64,000 bases of DNA from Rachycentron canadum (GCA_038496675.1 CM076651.1:22792700-22856699), one strand, 5' to 3'; shown: positions 41,201-56,200, counted from the stretch's first letter. The notes: a model not told the origin generated them from the sequence alone. Translations and numbers: made by a program.

Positions 41201-44200
41201 TACCACGTATTCGGAGTCAGGTCGCTGTGTCAGCAGGTTAAGCAAGGCAGTGCAGATGTCCCTCTCCCCAACAACCAGATGAGATACATAGTCTCTCCAG
41301 CGTGTTCTAGGTCTGTCTTGAGTTATTTGAGTTTTGAGTTATCAGATTGTGCCTAGAAAACCTCCAGTGGAAGGTGCCCAAGAGGCATTCCAATCAAATG
41401 CCATAGTCACCTCAGCTGGCTTCTTTCAACACAAAGGATGGCTGAATGGCTTACCCTATCTATAAGGGTGAGCCCAGCCGCCTTATGGAGAAAACGCCAT
41501 AAAACCTAATTTGAAAGCTTTGCCTTCCAGCTCAGTTCTTTCTTCACCTCAATACGTAGAACAGTTCCTGCGTGACTGCTGACACTGCACCAATCCACTT
41601 CTCTTCCTCTGGCTGTGGGATCGGTGTCAGGGGAAAATTATGGTGGAAGCCACCATCAACTATATACTGAAAAGTATATAGGCCCAATTTTCACTCCAGT
41701 TATTTAAGGGCTGAATTTCTTGTGAAACAGCCACACGTCATCCTTCTGCAGTGTTCTCCACAAGAACCTCCAAGGAACATGGCCTTCTCCGAGACTACAG
41801 AATACATGTAGATTGGACTTCCATGCCCCTTCCACTAACAAGGTCAGAATCTGCAGTGGTCCTTCTGGATCTAAGGCAACTTTGTACAAGTTTGACAATT
41901 GGTTGGAGTCTCAGTTGGAGTCCCTTGCTTAGCTTGCTTACTTTCTCTCCATAGCTTACCTGAACCCCATACCCCTGTGCTATCCATGTCTGAAAGGGCT
42001 CCCTCTTAGCTTGGCAGTCTCTCTCACCACTAGTGTCTACTAGCGGGGTCACATGGATGTCACTATGATGGGCATCTATGACCTTCTGATTGGAACTTTG
42101 ACAGGCTACCCTCAACAATGGAGCACCTAAATATGTCAAACTCTATGTGCCCAACCTCCCCCAGGATGCTGTCTTGCGTATGTGTGTTGAAGAACTTGAT
42201 TGGGAAATGGGACAGGCCTGTCTAGCAGCCTCCCCTGCCATCTGATTCAGCACGATTCAACTCACCATTAGGTGCTGATCAGCTGACAGCTCTGCTCCTC
42301 TCTTCACCTGACTGACATACAGCAGCGGATCTAATAATGTGAAGTCAATCATCAATCTTAGGCCTAGTGTGTGTATATAAGCAATCATCTCATTCTCTTC
42401 TCATTCTGGGAAGCTCCAGAAAAATCTAGTGTGAAGCTGAGCCCAACCGTATCTTGTTGGTAAAGGTCGTTCCATACCAACTCCAGCACCTTCCCCATCA
42501 GAGAGGTGATGTGAGGTGTGAAAGTGGAATTGTCTCCTTTATATTAGTTACCAGAAATAGGGAGTTTGTTGAAGTTTTTGTTTTTAAATTCCAACTCAGT
42601 CAAGTTTTAATTATAAAATTAACCAAAAAACAAAACAAAAAACAAAAAGGACAGCTTTGCCAGTCATTTTCTTCTAAGTAGTCAGTCAGAACGATGTGGT
42701 CACGATATGTTATGATGCATGCCTGTCAAATGCCTGTCAAGAATTTTCCATGCTAGAATTTTTTTTAAAGAAGCCCAGGGAGATACTGTGTCAATGAATT
42801 AAGTACAAATTCAGTAGTCTGTACAGCAAGGACAGTGATAAACGTGAATTATAGTTGATGCTACTGACAAGTGCAGTAAGTGGATACACACACAAATACT
42901 CCTCAATCACCTTGCCTTAGGTTTTTAGGGCATCCAAAGTCATTTCTAAAATGATCAAATAATATGTCACATCAGCCAGATCATACCTCTGCCTCTAATA
43001 ATCATGATTTACAACACCGGTGGCACGTCAATTTACAAGAAGGTCCAAGAAATAAATCTAATCACCTGAATGTGAGACAGATTTACAAAGCACTTCAAAT
43101 AATTGGTAGCATATGGACAAAAAGATACATTTATTCCAAGGTTGGGATGTGCCATTGCTTTACTAATACAGTGATCTAAATCCCTCTTCATATACTGACT
43201 CATACATCTTTACCCTGATATTGTTTTTTTTTTTCTTGTGTAAAATTATATATAAAGAATGTATATACAGGGGAGATCTGAACACCAGGCAAAATTGTGA
43301 ATATTTTTGTATAATTAGCTGAAATTTAAATTAAAAACTAAACATGAATTAAGTTTAGACATGTTAATTTGTGACACTTCACTCACTAGCAGAGGAGATA
43401 TTGGTAAATTATATAGAAAATCTGAAAAGGTAAACTCAATCTTGCAGTCTTCTATTGGGAACTACAGATATGGTCCATGAGTGGGTTCAGAAATTTTATG
43501 ACCACAAGCTTTTTCAAATATCACATATGAGGGGAGAATGGGGTTGGTGATCACAATTTTCACTTTGATTTGAATCTCTCAAAATCGCTTTCATAGATTC
43601 CCTTTCAATCTGCAACAGGAGCCTCAAGTATGTGGTAGAAATGAAGCACCCTTACTGTCCTTAAGCTTCTTTTTAAAAGATGTGGACAGTCAAATATATC
43701 TTGTGCACTTGCGACAACTATTCCTGGTAGTCACATACTATTGGGCTGGTTGTTACAATATTATTTTAATGGAGAAAATTTAAGGAATGGAGGCAAAATG
43801 AAAAGCACCAACCTAACACACCTCCTACATTGACATAACAAACAGGAAATCAAGTGCATTTTTATCCTTATATAAGAATGTAAAGAACAACACAAACAGT
43901 AATTTGTCACAATGGGTCAACCAGCCCCAAAGAAAATGTGATGAGCATCCCCAACTAAGATTTTTGCTTACCATAATCCTAACATTGACATGTTGCAGTG
44001 TATCTAAACTACACCTCTGGGTTCAGTCTTTTTATTCATAATAATTGTTTTGTTAAGTGTTGGATATTTACATTTTGACATGAAAAACATTAAAAGTCCT
44101 CTCACTGCAATGTCCAAGTGGTTACTCCACAAATGTCCTTTGTCCTTTGACTTTCTGACCCCATGTCAGAAAGTCAAGAAAAACAACAGGAATCATTCTG

Positions 44201-47200
44201 AGGACTGGCCACATCCACTGCTAGAAGTTCATGAAATATTTACAGTAGTAGTAGTGGTGGTTAGTCCTCTACTACCTATGTACCAGATACCTGATATATA
44301 GTGCACTCTTGCATGATTTATGCAAGTACTGCAATCAGGAAAAGCACACATACCCATATAGGGTCTTCAGCTTCAGCCACATGGGAGAACACAAAACATA
44401 GCACCAGCATGTCGCTTGTCATGTTAGATGCATCTTTGACATCCAGTAGTGTATATGCATACAGTTACACAGTTTCTATTCCATACAGCCTGAGGGAGTG
44501 TGTGCACCATATGGTCATAATGGGCATATACATCACTGCATTATGTATTATAGTTTGTAAATAATGTTTCATCCATGTAGTATACTTAATGACTGAAGGA
44601 CAGAAAGAGATGTAGACAGAGCAGGGATTATGTTATGGATATCTCCCCTAGATATTTGTAAGCACTGGCGAATCAACTGCTCTGCAGAATCTTTAACTCA
44701 GTACACAAGCTGAACAAGAAACAGAACCACTCACCATGTGCTTGCTATCATGGGAAAACTAATGAATAAAGAAGTGTCTTCCAGTAAAATGTCATTACCA
44801 TCTCATAAACATTGTCTCTTAATAAACAGAGGTCCCTGGGCACTGCTTGATGAATAATTTTAATTGTCTGTATCATGAAGCCTGAAATCAGACACAAGAA
44901 TTTCCTCATTAAACTATCCACATGCTATTCGAAAAAGTATAATAAATCCTCTAGAAACTAGTAGAATACTAAAGGGTGCAAAAGTTCAGACTCAATGATA
45001 AAACAATACTACAAACCTGGAGGTCTGCTCTCTCCCCTGCTGGAAAAATTATTGAAAAAGAAACAGTAATGCCACCAACAGGTTGGATATCAAACATCAG
45101 TGCTTACATGTTTGGCATCCGGCCAAGCTGTTGCCAAGCACGCAACTGGTGTCAAAACATACTGTTAAGAACATTTTTACTTACAAACTGCAAAAGAATT
45201 AAAGCAAAATGTACCCTATGAAAGGTAAGAGTACTCATCGGATGGTAGAATTGCCCCTATCTGAGAGTTCTGGTTATCAATAATGATGCGATATTTATAT
45301 ATATATATATATATTTTACTGTAGCTGGTCTACCTGCACTGCAACTACTTTACTGTTGGCCATTTTAGTCCAACATATTTTAGAACCTGAGCAAATATTA
45401 AAATATAGTATGGAGTATAAAATAGCTTACCACTGAAATACTTCTTAATGTATCTTTCACATGAGCTAACACAATATAGATGAGCCACTGATGAATTTCT
45501 GATTAAATTAGAAATACATTTTTATGTACTGGGTTTTTGGTATAACTCACCTGAAAAATCAAGTGCGGTTAAAAAACAACCTTCTAATGACCTTGTATGG
45601 TCAAAGTTGTTTCCAAAGATAATGAAAAGGAGATCTTGGAGATTTAAGAAAATGTTATATTCCATCACTGACTCATTGACTTCTCGTTTGCTCCAACAGT
45701 CTCTATCGACTCCATCCGAGAGGTGTGTGAGGGGAAGCAGTCTGAGATCTTCCAACGCTATGCGGAAGGTAGTTTTGACCCCAATTGCTGCTTCAGCCTG
45801 TACTATGGAGAGCATGTGGAATCCTTGGATCTGGTTTCTGGCACCGGAGAGGAGGCGCGAACCTGGATAACAGGCCTCAAATATCTAATGGCCGGCATCA
45901 GTGATGAGGACAGCTTAGCCAAGAGACAACGCACTCGTGACCAATATCCTTCACTTACAAGGTTATAAAACCACCTTGCATAGTAATTGGACTGGGGATT
46001 TTAAAGGTCCTATATTTTACACTTTTTTGATGTGGCTGGCTATTTTCTGAGTTATCCAATAAAAACAGAGCAGATTTTTAGTAAACACTTAAAAACCAAA
46101 TCCTGCAAGGTTGGATGGTGTTGCCAGGTGAGCATGGCTGAAGGTAGTGACTGTATAGTTGTGACATCATAAAGTTCCAGAAGTCCTGACAGCTGTTTTT
46201 AAGCACCAACAAAAAGAGTCAATGTCTGCAGTCTTCTTGTTGTCTTTCCCTAATCCGCAATGTCATTACATGGCTGAAGCAGACCTTCACCGAGGCCGAT
46301 AAGAACGGTGATGGCAGCCTAAGTATCAGCGAGGTCCTGCAGCTCTTGCACAAACTGAATGTCAACCTGCCCCGACAGAAGGTCAAACAAATGTTTAAGG
46401 TACGTTTAAAAAAAAAAAAAAAAAATCTAAAAATCTAAAGCATTTTAGAATCACACTGGCTGCATTCAAGTGCTGGATACTTTCCACACAATGCCTGTTG
46501 AACTGGTTAAGACCATGAGATGATGAAGGATAAGGCAAGGCCTCAGTCGTATCTTTAAAGTGAAATATTTGTGCAGAATTGTTATTATCAGAAGAGTAAA
46601 TGATGGATAATGTTACCACAATGTTACCACTTTTTCAGATTTAGTAGTTATGTAGCTTGGTAGAAAAAATAATGAAATTCACTGTGCTGCTCAGAGGCAA
46701 CTTTTAAGATGGAATGCTTTTGGATCTTAAGAGACCATCAATGATCTGATCTGTGAATATTCTATTTCCTCTCTCATTTTTGTATTTCTGGTGTGCTCCG
46801 AGAGAGGTCCCTTAAGGAGACTGCCGCAAACTACCATTACCAAATCATTATTTTATGGTATCAACATTGTCTCACATAACCAACATAAAGGACAGCTGCT
46901 GTGCTGTGTGACTGGCTGAGTTTTTTGCACACAAAATTGATCAACATTAAGGGAAATAATAAAGAAACAGGCCGACAATTGGAATCAGTAATTTCACTAG
47001 TATCAATAAAAACTTGCCTCCTTGACTCCTCTCCACTCATGTAATACATGGTGACTGATCATTCTGCTGAGTGTCAGCCCTTCTCACTTCTGTTCAGTGT
47101 CCTCCTGCTCTCTTTGCTCACTGTCACCCTGAGCACACAGAAATACCAAATGGGTCCAGAGGCCGTTTTGGAAAAGTTTAGGGGGGAGAGGCAGTAGAAA

Positions 47201-50200
47201 CACTTTAATTGATTGTGCAGATGTGAGATAACACACTGCTCAGCCAATAACTCTTCCACAGCAGAAGGATTAGCATGCTACCTAGGTAAATTTTAGCCTT
47301 CCTCCTACAGAGCAACTAGTCGGATTACTATCACCAAGTCCGGCAGTCTGTTGACAGTCAGCCATATGGTGCTACCAGGACACAGATGGTCTCTGGTGTA
47401 ATGCACACACACCAGGGACTGATCTGGCTCTGTGTGTGTTGTGTGTGTGTGTATGTCTATGGACATTCATGAAGATTTGTTTGTTGGCAATCTCCCAGCT
47501 AGTTTCTTGGCTTAACCTACTTACAGTAAAGAGGAAAAACCTTTGGACCTGACCTCCTTCCCAGTCTGAGGAAGTTGATTTGTGAGTCTGTACTGGTACT
47601 GTAGATAATCTGATGGGAGTTCTCTCATACTGAGAGATGTCTCCAAAATTTTGTCCATTGCATTTATGTCAAGTAGGGTACACAAAATAATAGTAACACT
47701 TGTTAGTGTAACACAATGAAATTCAACTGCACCACAAACTCCAGCCTATAATAGGAGCAGAAACAATCAGCAAGAAAAATGAAACAGTAGAAGATGATTT
47801 ATGAAGGATTTATTGTGATGATCTTGTATTAGACTGCATTAGTTTTAGCTTGGTTGACATAATAAACTAGCAACTGATTTTCTGTGAGGACACAGTTACA
47901 ATGTACAACACATGATGTATAATTACTGTGCAATGAGTAAGCAATGGGCTTTCTTTCTAATTTGTTAGTTTTCCATTTTTTTTCTTTTTTTGTGACCTGG
48001 CGAATGTTTACGCTTCATCCTCCAGTCCTAGTTGTAAACATTGGCACTCACTTTGTGGGGAGGTGGGGCCTCATGCAACTTGTGGAGTGAGCAGATGGCA
48101 CCACCCAGCGCTGAAAAACATGCCATGTTAATTCACTGACAAACAGGAAGCAAGTCCAAGGATCTAAGAACTGGACTGATGTGATCCATTTTCTTGGTTT
48201 TACTTGGTTTGAGTCTAATAGCAGAGTGCTGAATCAGCTATAGAAGTTCCGATTGACTTTGTAGACACTTGTAACAAGATAAACACATCAGCTGATTTTG
48301 TCTGAAGTCTGAGAAACTTTGATCAATGATTTGTTCAGTGCACTCACTCAGCTTTATATGGGAACTTTGTCCCATGCTTATGTTATTATATAAATATGTG
48401 TGTTTTCTTCATATTTTCTAGTATTATATCTAGTTGTTTTCCATAATTTTTGCCAGTTGGGAGCAAGAGGCCCAAGAATGGAGTCATGGGAAACCACGTG
48501 TCATTGTTGTAAGATCAGATATGTAATTACCAATCAAAAGAAATTGGTCTCAATCATTAAAATAGGGCTCAAATCACTTTAGTAATTGTCAGAAACTCCC
48601 ACCCAATTTTCCACTCTGTGTAGTTCGCTCTGTGTTCCACTAAATTGAATACAACACTAAAATCCATTAATTCTAAGATTTATACTTTTCCATTGACTGC
48701 ATATAAATGGATGTCATTCAAGACCATATCAAGAACAGTCTTGATACAGGGGTTTGGTTGACTAGAAAGGAGCAGGAAGTGGAACCTATAAAGTATAATC
48801 TTACTTTCAATGGTTTTATTCAACCACAGCCTTTGTCAAGTCTGGCATTAGTTTCACCTTGGGCTTTCTGTTTTTCTGCTTTGAGCTTTGAACCTGGCAT
48901 TTCTAGTTTTTCCACAATTAAACAAAAACACTTTTTTTTTTCTTTGTAAAATTGTGTAATTATAAAAAGTTCAGCTCTTGCAGTGTTTTGCGTGTAATTT
49001 CATCTAAACTATCTGCAGTTTGTTTGATCAATGTCTTGGGCACATTTACCGAATTTTATGATTTTCACCAGGTGTGAACCAGGATGCCTTATTTCTCATT
49101 ATCTTATTTAACAATGACTAAATAACACAAGAGAAACCCAGAAACAGAAGCTGTTGAACCCTCTATATTTTTCAAACACTGTGTGACATGCCATTTGATA
49201 AATTAACAAAATGAAATATCTGAGTGGAATGTTATCCTAGTCGGCACGTCCAGTCTGTGCTGTAAATAATCCAATTAAGTAAACCTAAAATACTCTGCTC
49301 TTCCACTCACATTAAGTCCTTGTCTACATTTTCCACATTCAAACAAGCTCATCTAGCTTTTCACCAAATGCCTGGACAGTCAGAGAGCTCCTCCAGGCAC
49401 TTACTTTTGATGGGAAGCCAAGCAGACACACTTCAGCCTGTATATGCCCATCAGATGTGATTTACTGTGGGGAAAGCCAGAAAGGAAGACTAAGTTGTAG
49501 TTGCTGTTGCTGTTGAACTGTACTCAGTTGAGAAGCAAAGTGGAGTCGCAATACAAACAAATTCAAGTGATAAACTGCTATTATCAGTGATTTAGTTTTT
49601 GACACAGATGTTAATTGTTTCACCCAAATCACAAAAGAATACAAAGGATACAAACTTATATTTATCAATTAATTTGACAGTTTTGATTTAATTTCATTTG
49701 AAGTATCTGTCTGACATTTCTACTTTTATCAAGTTCCTCTTGTCTGCAGCATTTACTCATCACAAGTACAATTACATTTGCTGGTGATGGCCATGAGGCA
49801 CACCCTCCAGAAAGCTGGCAACCACTTAAGATTTTGTCACACTGATCACAAGTGGGGGAAAAAAATTGTGTGCGCCAGTATTTAACACAAACTACAGTCA
49901 CACCATTGTTTTAGTTTTAAAATGCTTTCTGCTACTTGTATGTCCAGTAACCACATGACTCCTGCAAAACAACTTACAAGTGTTACTGACCTTGTTGTCT
50001 TTTCTAGCAGTTGTTTTAGCGCAACAACTGTCTTTGCTGTTCCACATTTGTTGTATTTTGTGCGATTAATCAACTGCAGAATAGAGTACAGTCTACTTCC
50101 TGTTTAAACTGCTCGAGCATGGTCAGTGTATTTTAATGGTCATCTATCTGCGTGCGTTTTCAAGTGTGATAGTATGGACATAGATTGGGGCACATAGCTC

Positions 50201-53200
50201 TTGTCAAGTGACGATGACCAACACCACCATAAATAGACTTATTGATGATGAAAACAGTCATTGCAGTATAGCCATTTCATTAAACACAAATCCTAGATTA
50301 GATTTTAACATAGGGTCCCACCACAAGAGCAGAACCGCAAGGTTATCTACACACCTATCTATAGCTCTATCTGTCCATGCATGCATGAAAAACAGGACTA
50401 AAGCAACAGAACTAATATACATCTATCCGTACATCTGTGTATCTATCTATACATCTGCACATCTATCCATCCATCCATTCATACATGCATGTATGAAAAA
50501 AAGGACTTGAGCAACAGGACTACATGCTTTGTATTTGCATATTTGTTAGAACAACACTGTCCAGCCTACTAACATTTGCTCATTGCACTTTGCATGACTC
50601 AGCCAGGAGAGTTCTCCGTGAGAATTGTCAATCCTGACAGTAAATCAAGGAAATGTGTTTTCACCAGTTGCTTACCTTTTAGTGAAAGCCCCTCAGCCTT
50701 GGAATTGTCCATTAACTCCATGAAGTGGTCTGAAGACCTTTTTATAGTGTTTTGATCAAGCAGATGTGCTGTTGTTGTTGAAGCACATGAGCCACAGGAA
50801 GCTGGTTTGATGTAATAGATGAAGGTTTTACCTTGTAAATGAGAACAGGCTTGTCCAGCAGAGGCTCTGCTCAGCGATTTATCACAGTGAACAACTGTAT
50901 ATGTGCACAAGGAGGAAAAGCTTTGTAGGAAGAGGAAACTGCAATTCTAACTGATGGATTATTTCGCATTAGCTGAGCTAAAACGCAGAGTATAAGCCTG
51001 CTAACAACTTGGTGATGGATTCATTCATAATATATGGGAATGAATGAGGCTGGAATGATAGTGTTCCCAGCTCTGCTGGTGCTTCTGCTCTGTTACCCTC
51101 CTGGGGTTGAGATGTGTGCTGGATAGGAAGACTGCTTCTGAAAATAATTAATTTAGCCCAAAGAAAGAATAATGATGCAGGTGAACTGGTGCTGTGTCTT
51201 CATATCTTTTTACCTTCTTGGATTCTTGATTCTTGGATTTGCATCTGTAGCACAGTGGAGCTCAGTGTCCAATAACTCTTGTATCATGAGTAATACTGTC
51301 TGTGCCTACCACTCATGTGTCACTTGATCAAAACTTAAGCAGCAACTAAGTGACATTTATGCAAAACCAACAGCTGATGTGAAGTGTTTGCCTTGCGTTT
51401 TTGAGTCATTTAGCTTCCTGTGTGTCAGCTGGTCATGAGTTGTGTGTTAAACTGCACATCTCTTGCGGCTTTAAATGGGACGGCACAACATTTGTATCCC
51501 TTGTCCCACATCCACCCTATTGAGACATGTCCCACATTTTGATTGGCTCCATTGGCATCCAACACTGTCACACACAAAATTACACATTTCCTTTTTTGGA
51601 ATCTGGACACCCCACCTACTAATGCATTCTGCTTCAACCTCCACGGAGACAAATTTACTGTAAGCTGACTGTCATACTGGCTTTTGGTCATCTATAACTT
51701 GTCTATAACTTGATGATCTGCCTCATAACACCCTCCTTACACCAATCATGGCATGGCTAGCCACCCGTACGTATGTCCCATTCTTGGTCTAAGTTCAAAG
51801 GTCACTGTGACCTCACTGTCTGTCTCACAAATTCATACAGTAATTGACACAATTAAACTCAAAGGATAAAATTAAGTTTGACATTTGATGTCCAAATGGT
51901 CAAAGGTCAAATTCACTGTGACATCTTAATGTTCTGCAAAAACATTTCTCATTTTTCAATGCTGTAAATCAGGAGGAATGTGTGACCATATTTCTGGCAC
52001 AAAAGCTTAACCTTTTTGAGAATTTCGGCATTGACTTGGTACCAAAGTACTGAGAGTGACATACCAAAAGTCTTTATGATACGCGTAATCTTGAGATTAG
52101 TGATCTAATCAGCTGGTCAAATCAACTAAATTAGTATTGGTGCCATTACCCATTTCGTGACCAGTCTTTATGAAATTGTGTTTCTATTTTCATTTTAGTC
52201 ATGGCAGACCACAGACTCAATGTCAACGACCACAATTCATGATACATACATTTTCCATTTTTCTCAGCAAGGAAGACTTGGTGTGTGGCCAAATCTCTTC
52301 ATATAAAGATGTAATAATGAAATTATATTGAGGCAAGCTGGGTTGTTCTTCAAAGATATTGAGGTATTCTCACACCTCTCTGAAATAATTTTTACAGACA
52401 GCAAATAATAAAAAACATGTAGAAACACATCCACTTGTTGTGAAGTGTGTCACTTTGTAACACACAGTTTGTGTTGCACACTGAGCTGTTCAGAGGCCAA
52501 GCTCCGATCAGCACAGACGTCATCTACCTGTGGCTGCCTTCAGTGCTGCTTGGCATATGGAGCCGGTCACAGACTGTTGGAGTAAACTGAGGCAGTGATT
52601 ACACAGGTCATGACCCACTGCAGAGCTCCTAACTTTGTTCCAGGACACAACCGTAGCTGTGGCCCTTCATCAGCTGACTCAGTTAACTTTCCAGTTCGAT
52701 ACCCCCAGAAAATTAAACCTGTTGTTACAACACAAGCTGTAAACACTTAGTGTGGGTCAGTAGTAATCTAAATATCATGACTAAACGTGATATCTCGACG
52801 TGTGTTATGTTGGTTGAAGATGTCATAATATTAGCTTCTGGCAAGTAGAGCAATGTGAAGAGCTGCAGAGTGTGCAACTTTTCCTAAATCCCCCTTTTCC
52901 ACCAAAGCTAATGGATATAAATAGGTTTTTTGAATGCAAGTAAACCAGCCACAGCAGGAGAATGGCTGAACATTAGTGGGTTTACTCACTTGATGTTGTG
53001 TTTACATCAATCATCAAAATGGGAGTAGAATTCCTGTCCAGCTTGTTACATCAGTCACTTTAGGCTTACTTTATATCTGATGACACTATATTGAGATTAT
53101 ATGGATCCAGTAGACTTAGTGATTACATATCAATCAGTTCATCATATTGTAGCCACTTGTGGCTGTGGAGCAAGTAGTGTGATCTTACTCAATATACCTT

Positions 53201-56200
53201 TAATAAGAGATAAGGCTTTTCTTTTATCTTTATTGAAACAGCAGGGCAGAGCTCATGGGGGATTAATAGCAATAAAACTTACTTTTCCTCTTTTCCTCTT
53301 CTTACTTTTTAACTTCAAATGGTTGTGTTAATCCATGATTTCTTTTTCCTACACAGCTCAGTTATCTTCCCAGTGCCCCACCTGCAGAGCTGGAGCCTAG
53401 TTCCATCCTGTAGCTTCTTTGCCAACAGGGATGGTGTCAGAAAAACAGAAACAACAGCAGCACCAGGGCTTTAAACAAAAACTTTTTTTTTTTTAATGAC
53501 CCTCCTAATGGTTGTTACATTATTATACAATCTGGACACAGCACTTTTTTTTTTTAATTCCTGGATTTAAACATAATGGTGCCAAGAAATACTGCACATT
53601 TGACAATCACTTTGGTCAATCACTTTCCACTGCCCAAGATAACAATGTGCCAACAACCTGATCACATCTCTCAAGTTCATCATGCCCATGGGCGCTCAAT
53701 TGGGCACAAGTGTATTTGCTATTTCAACAGCACCAATTTTAAGATGGCTCCCGTAGAGTAAATACGGTTTATTCCTGGAAATTATCTACACACATTTGAT
53801 TTGAGGGAAATTATAAAATGTCCTGCACAACACAGCAGAATGTAATCTACCCTATCTTTGGGTTTATTTGCTTTAAGTACAAATGTAGTGAAAAACACAG
53901 ATTTGTGGTTGGAGTTAAGGTGCATTTCAGATTTGTTGAGAAAACAAAAGCTGTTGCTTGTTCCTGGTTTACAGGAGGCAGACACCGATGACAACCAAGG
54001 GACACTGGGCTTTGAGGAGTTCTGCTCCTTCTACAAAATGATGTCAACCCGTAGGGATCTGTACCTCCTCATGCTCACCTACAGCAACCACAAAGACCAC
54101 CTTGACACAGACGACCTGGCACGTTTTCTGGAGACGGAGCAAAAGGTACACATCATTTCTAAGCTTGGCAAAAAACGTTAACACTGATGTAGCAGAACAC
54201 TCCACAACTCTGTCAGTCATGATGGACAGCAGATCTAGAGATATAACCCCTTCTCTTTCACAGCTGTCTTCCGGTCACTTATTAATCATAATCCATCTTG
54301 ACTGCTGACATTTTGGTCTGTAAGACGGGTCCTCAGTCCTCAGCCTTAGCTGACGTTATCAGACTTCATACAGTAGTACTCTTAATGACTTGTAAACCCA
54401 AGTCCATGAGCATATTCATCATTGGACTTGGAATGATTAATTCTTTTTCTCCTCTTTTGACACAGTTCTGATCAGTGAGTAGAGCCCTCTGTTACATTCA
54501 ACAGCTTTCAGACTAGTAGTTGTGTAGACATCCATTCACTGTGGCAGATACGGATTCAACAAATCAACTCTCATTGAAAAATTCAAATGTAAAAAACAGA
54601 TACAGGACAACCTTAAAACCAGAGAGACATCACTGGCATGGTAATTAATGACTGAGGCAGTACAGTGGTTACTGTTACACATCTTGTGGCATTATCTACA
54701 TTATCTGCATTCTTCATGCTTGATTATAAAGGCAGAAGTTACAATATTTCTGCAGTAACACATTCCTGCTCCATCATCTCACACCCTATAAATAGATTAT
54801 CTGCATCACGAGGCCTCTGAAAATCAATAGTGGCTGTTCTACAACAGTGTGGAAGTGGTTCAGCTGGTCCAGTGCCAAATCTGCTGAACATTATTAACCA
54901 CTTGAGGATGGTGAAGACAGTTTTAACTACGTTTAGCCAATAATCCCATACTGCTGTTGGCAGTCACAGCTCAAATCACAATAAATGCCTTATTCTCTGT
55001 TGTGTGATCATCCACTACTGCATTTTCTTTCCGAAGCCAGGGAGTAAGTGTGATGAAACAAGTTTGAGGCTATAACTCAAGAATTCCTACACACATCCTA
55101 ACCAAATAAAATTACAAACTGATGACATTTTATATCCAAAAGGTCAAAGGTCAACTTCCCAGTGCAACATAATTTTCCACCATAAAACACTTCTGGACAT
55201 TAGTCAACTGTAATTCAGAAAGGAGACTATAAGACTAAAATGGAGACTTTGCCATTGCCACTATTTATTCTGAAGTCATTCATTACTTTGACCTAGGCGG
55301 TTTTTGTACTATGGTTAGGACAAAAGCCAGATTTGTAGAGGCCCTGTACTGTGTCCATTGCTAGATTGTTTGATAACACATGATACATGATTTTTTTTCA
55401 GTTATTTTGGCTGAAATTGCTAATAATAGATGGGTCTAGAGTGGGCTTCTTTAAAGTTGCTAGTAATGATTTGAGTGGGCTGGTAAAAGTAACAGTTTGA
55501 AAAGAAGTGTTTATAATGGTTAAAGCACCCTTATGTATACAGTTAATACATGCTTTTTGAAATGTAGGTAGGGCTGGGATCAAGAGAAGAAGTAGTACAA
55601 TCAGCACTCACTGGTACAAAACTCGTCAAAATACTACTGAATCAAGAGGGAGGCAATATAGGAGGAACATGATTAATTATTGGAATATTTATCGTGGTAG
55701 TCATTATTTTTTTATGAAAGAAAAAGTCCTAGAACTTATCTGTAGGAATAAAAGAGAAACCTTGAATTACGTTTATTAATGTTTATTATATTTTTTAAAT
55801 ATGCTTGCCTTACTTTTCTATTCATAGTTATAAGTAATTAATTCAAGATCTTCAAGGTCTAAAGGTTAATGCTTGGTTTCAGCTCTTCAGCAGTCCCTTT
55901 TTTCTCCTCATCAATTCATCTGTTAGCCAAAGACTTTTGTTTTTAAAACAGCACTTGAATTTTAATGGGATGAGTGTCATCCAAAACGTATTTAGCACTG
56001 TGTTTAAGGGATGTCATATTGGGTTAAATTAGTTAATTAATTAGTTTTGGGTTATTAATTAGTCCACAGCATAACCTATCACTTTAAAATTAATTAAACT
56101 GTCACTTTGCATTTAAATCTCCCTTAATGACCTCTGAATGACCTAATGACCTTGACTCCGGATTCTGTTTTGAGGTCTGACCACAATCCTCTTCATCACT

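Larger units (their letters stand above)
40027..45699 (+). other. plch2: Intron 2
   Basis: GT-AG, phase 1, 5,673 bases. It contains an antisense LINE fragment, a 13-bp hairpin at 44147-44177 and a short (AT)n tract at 45297-45314. Confidence 0.8.
46400..53974 (+). other. plch2: Intron 4
   Basis: GT-AG, phase 0, 7,575 bases. It contains a two-copy tandem duplication at 50368-50522 and a dispersed AGGTCA-rich repeat at about 51770-52050. Nothing coding was recognised. Confidence 0.8.

Noticed and set aside
45943..45970. Sequence error or retained intron as the reason exon 3 lacks a GT donor
   Set aside because: The exact U12 5' motif, AC end, branch-point-like motif and restored conserved residues explain it better than an error.
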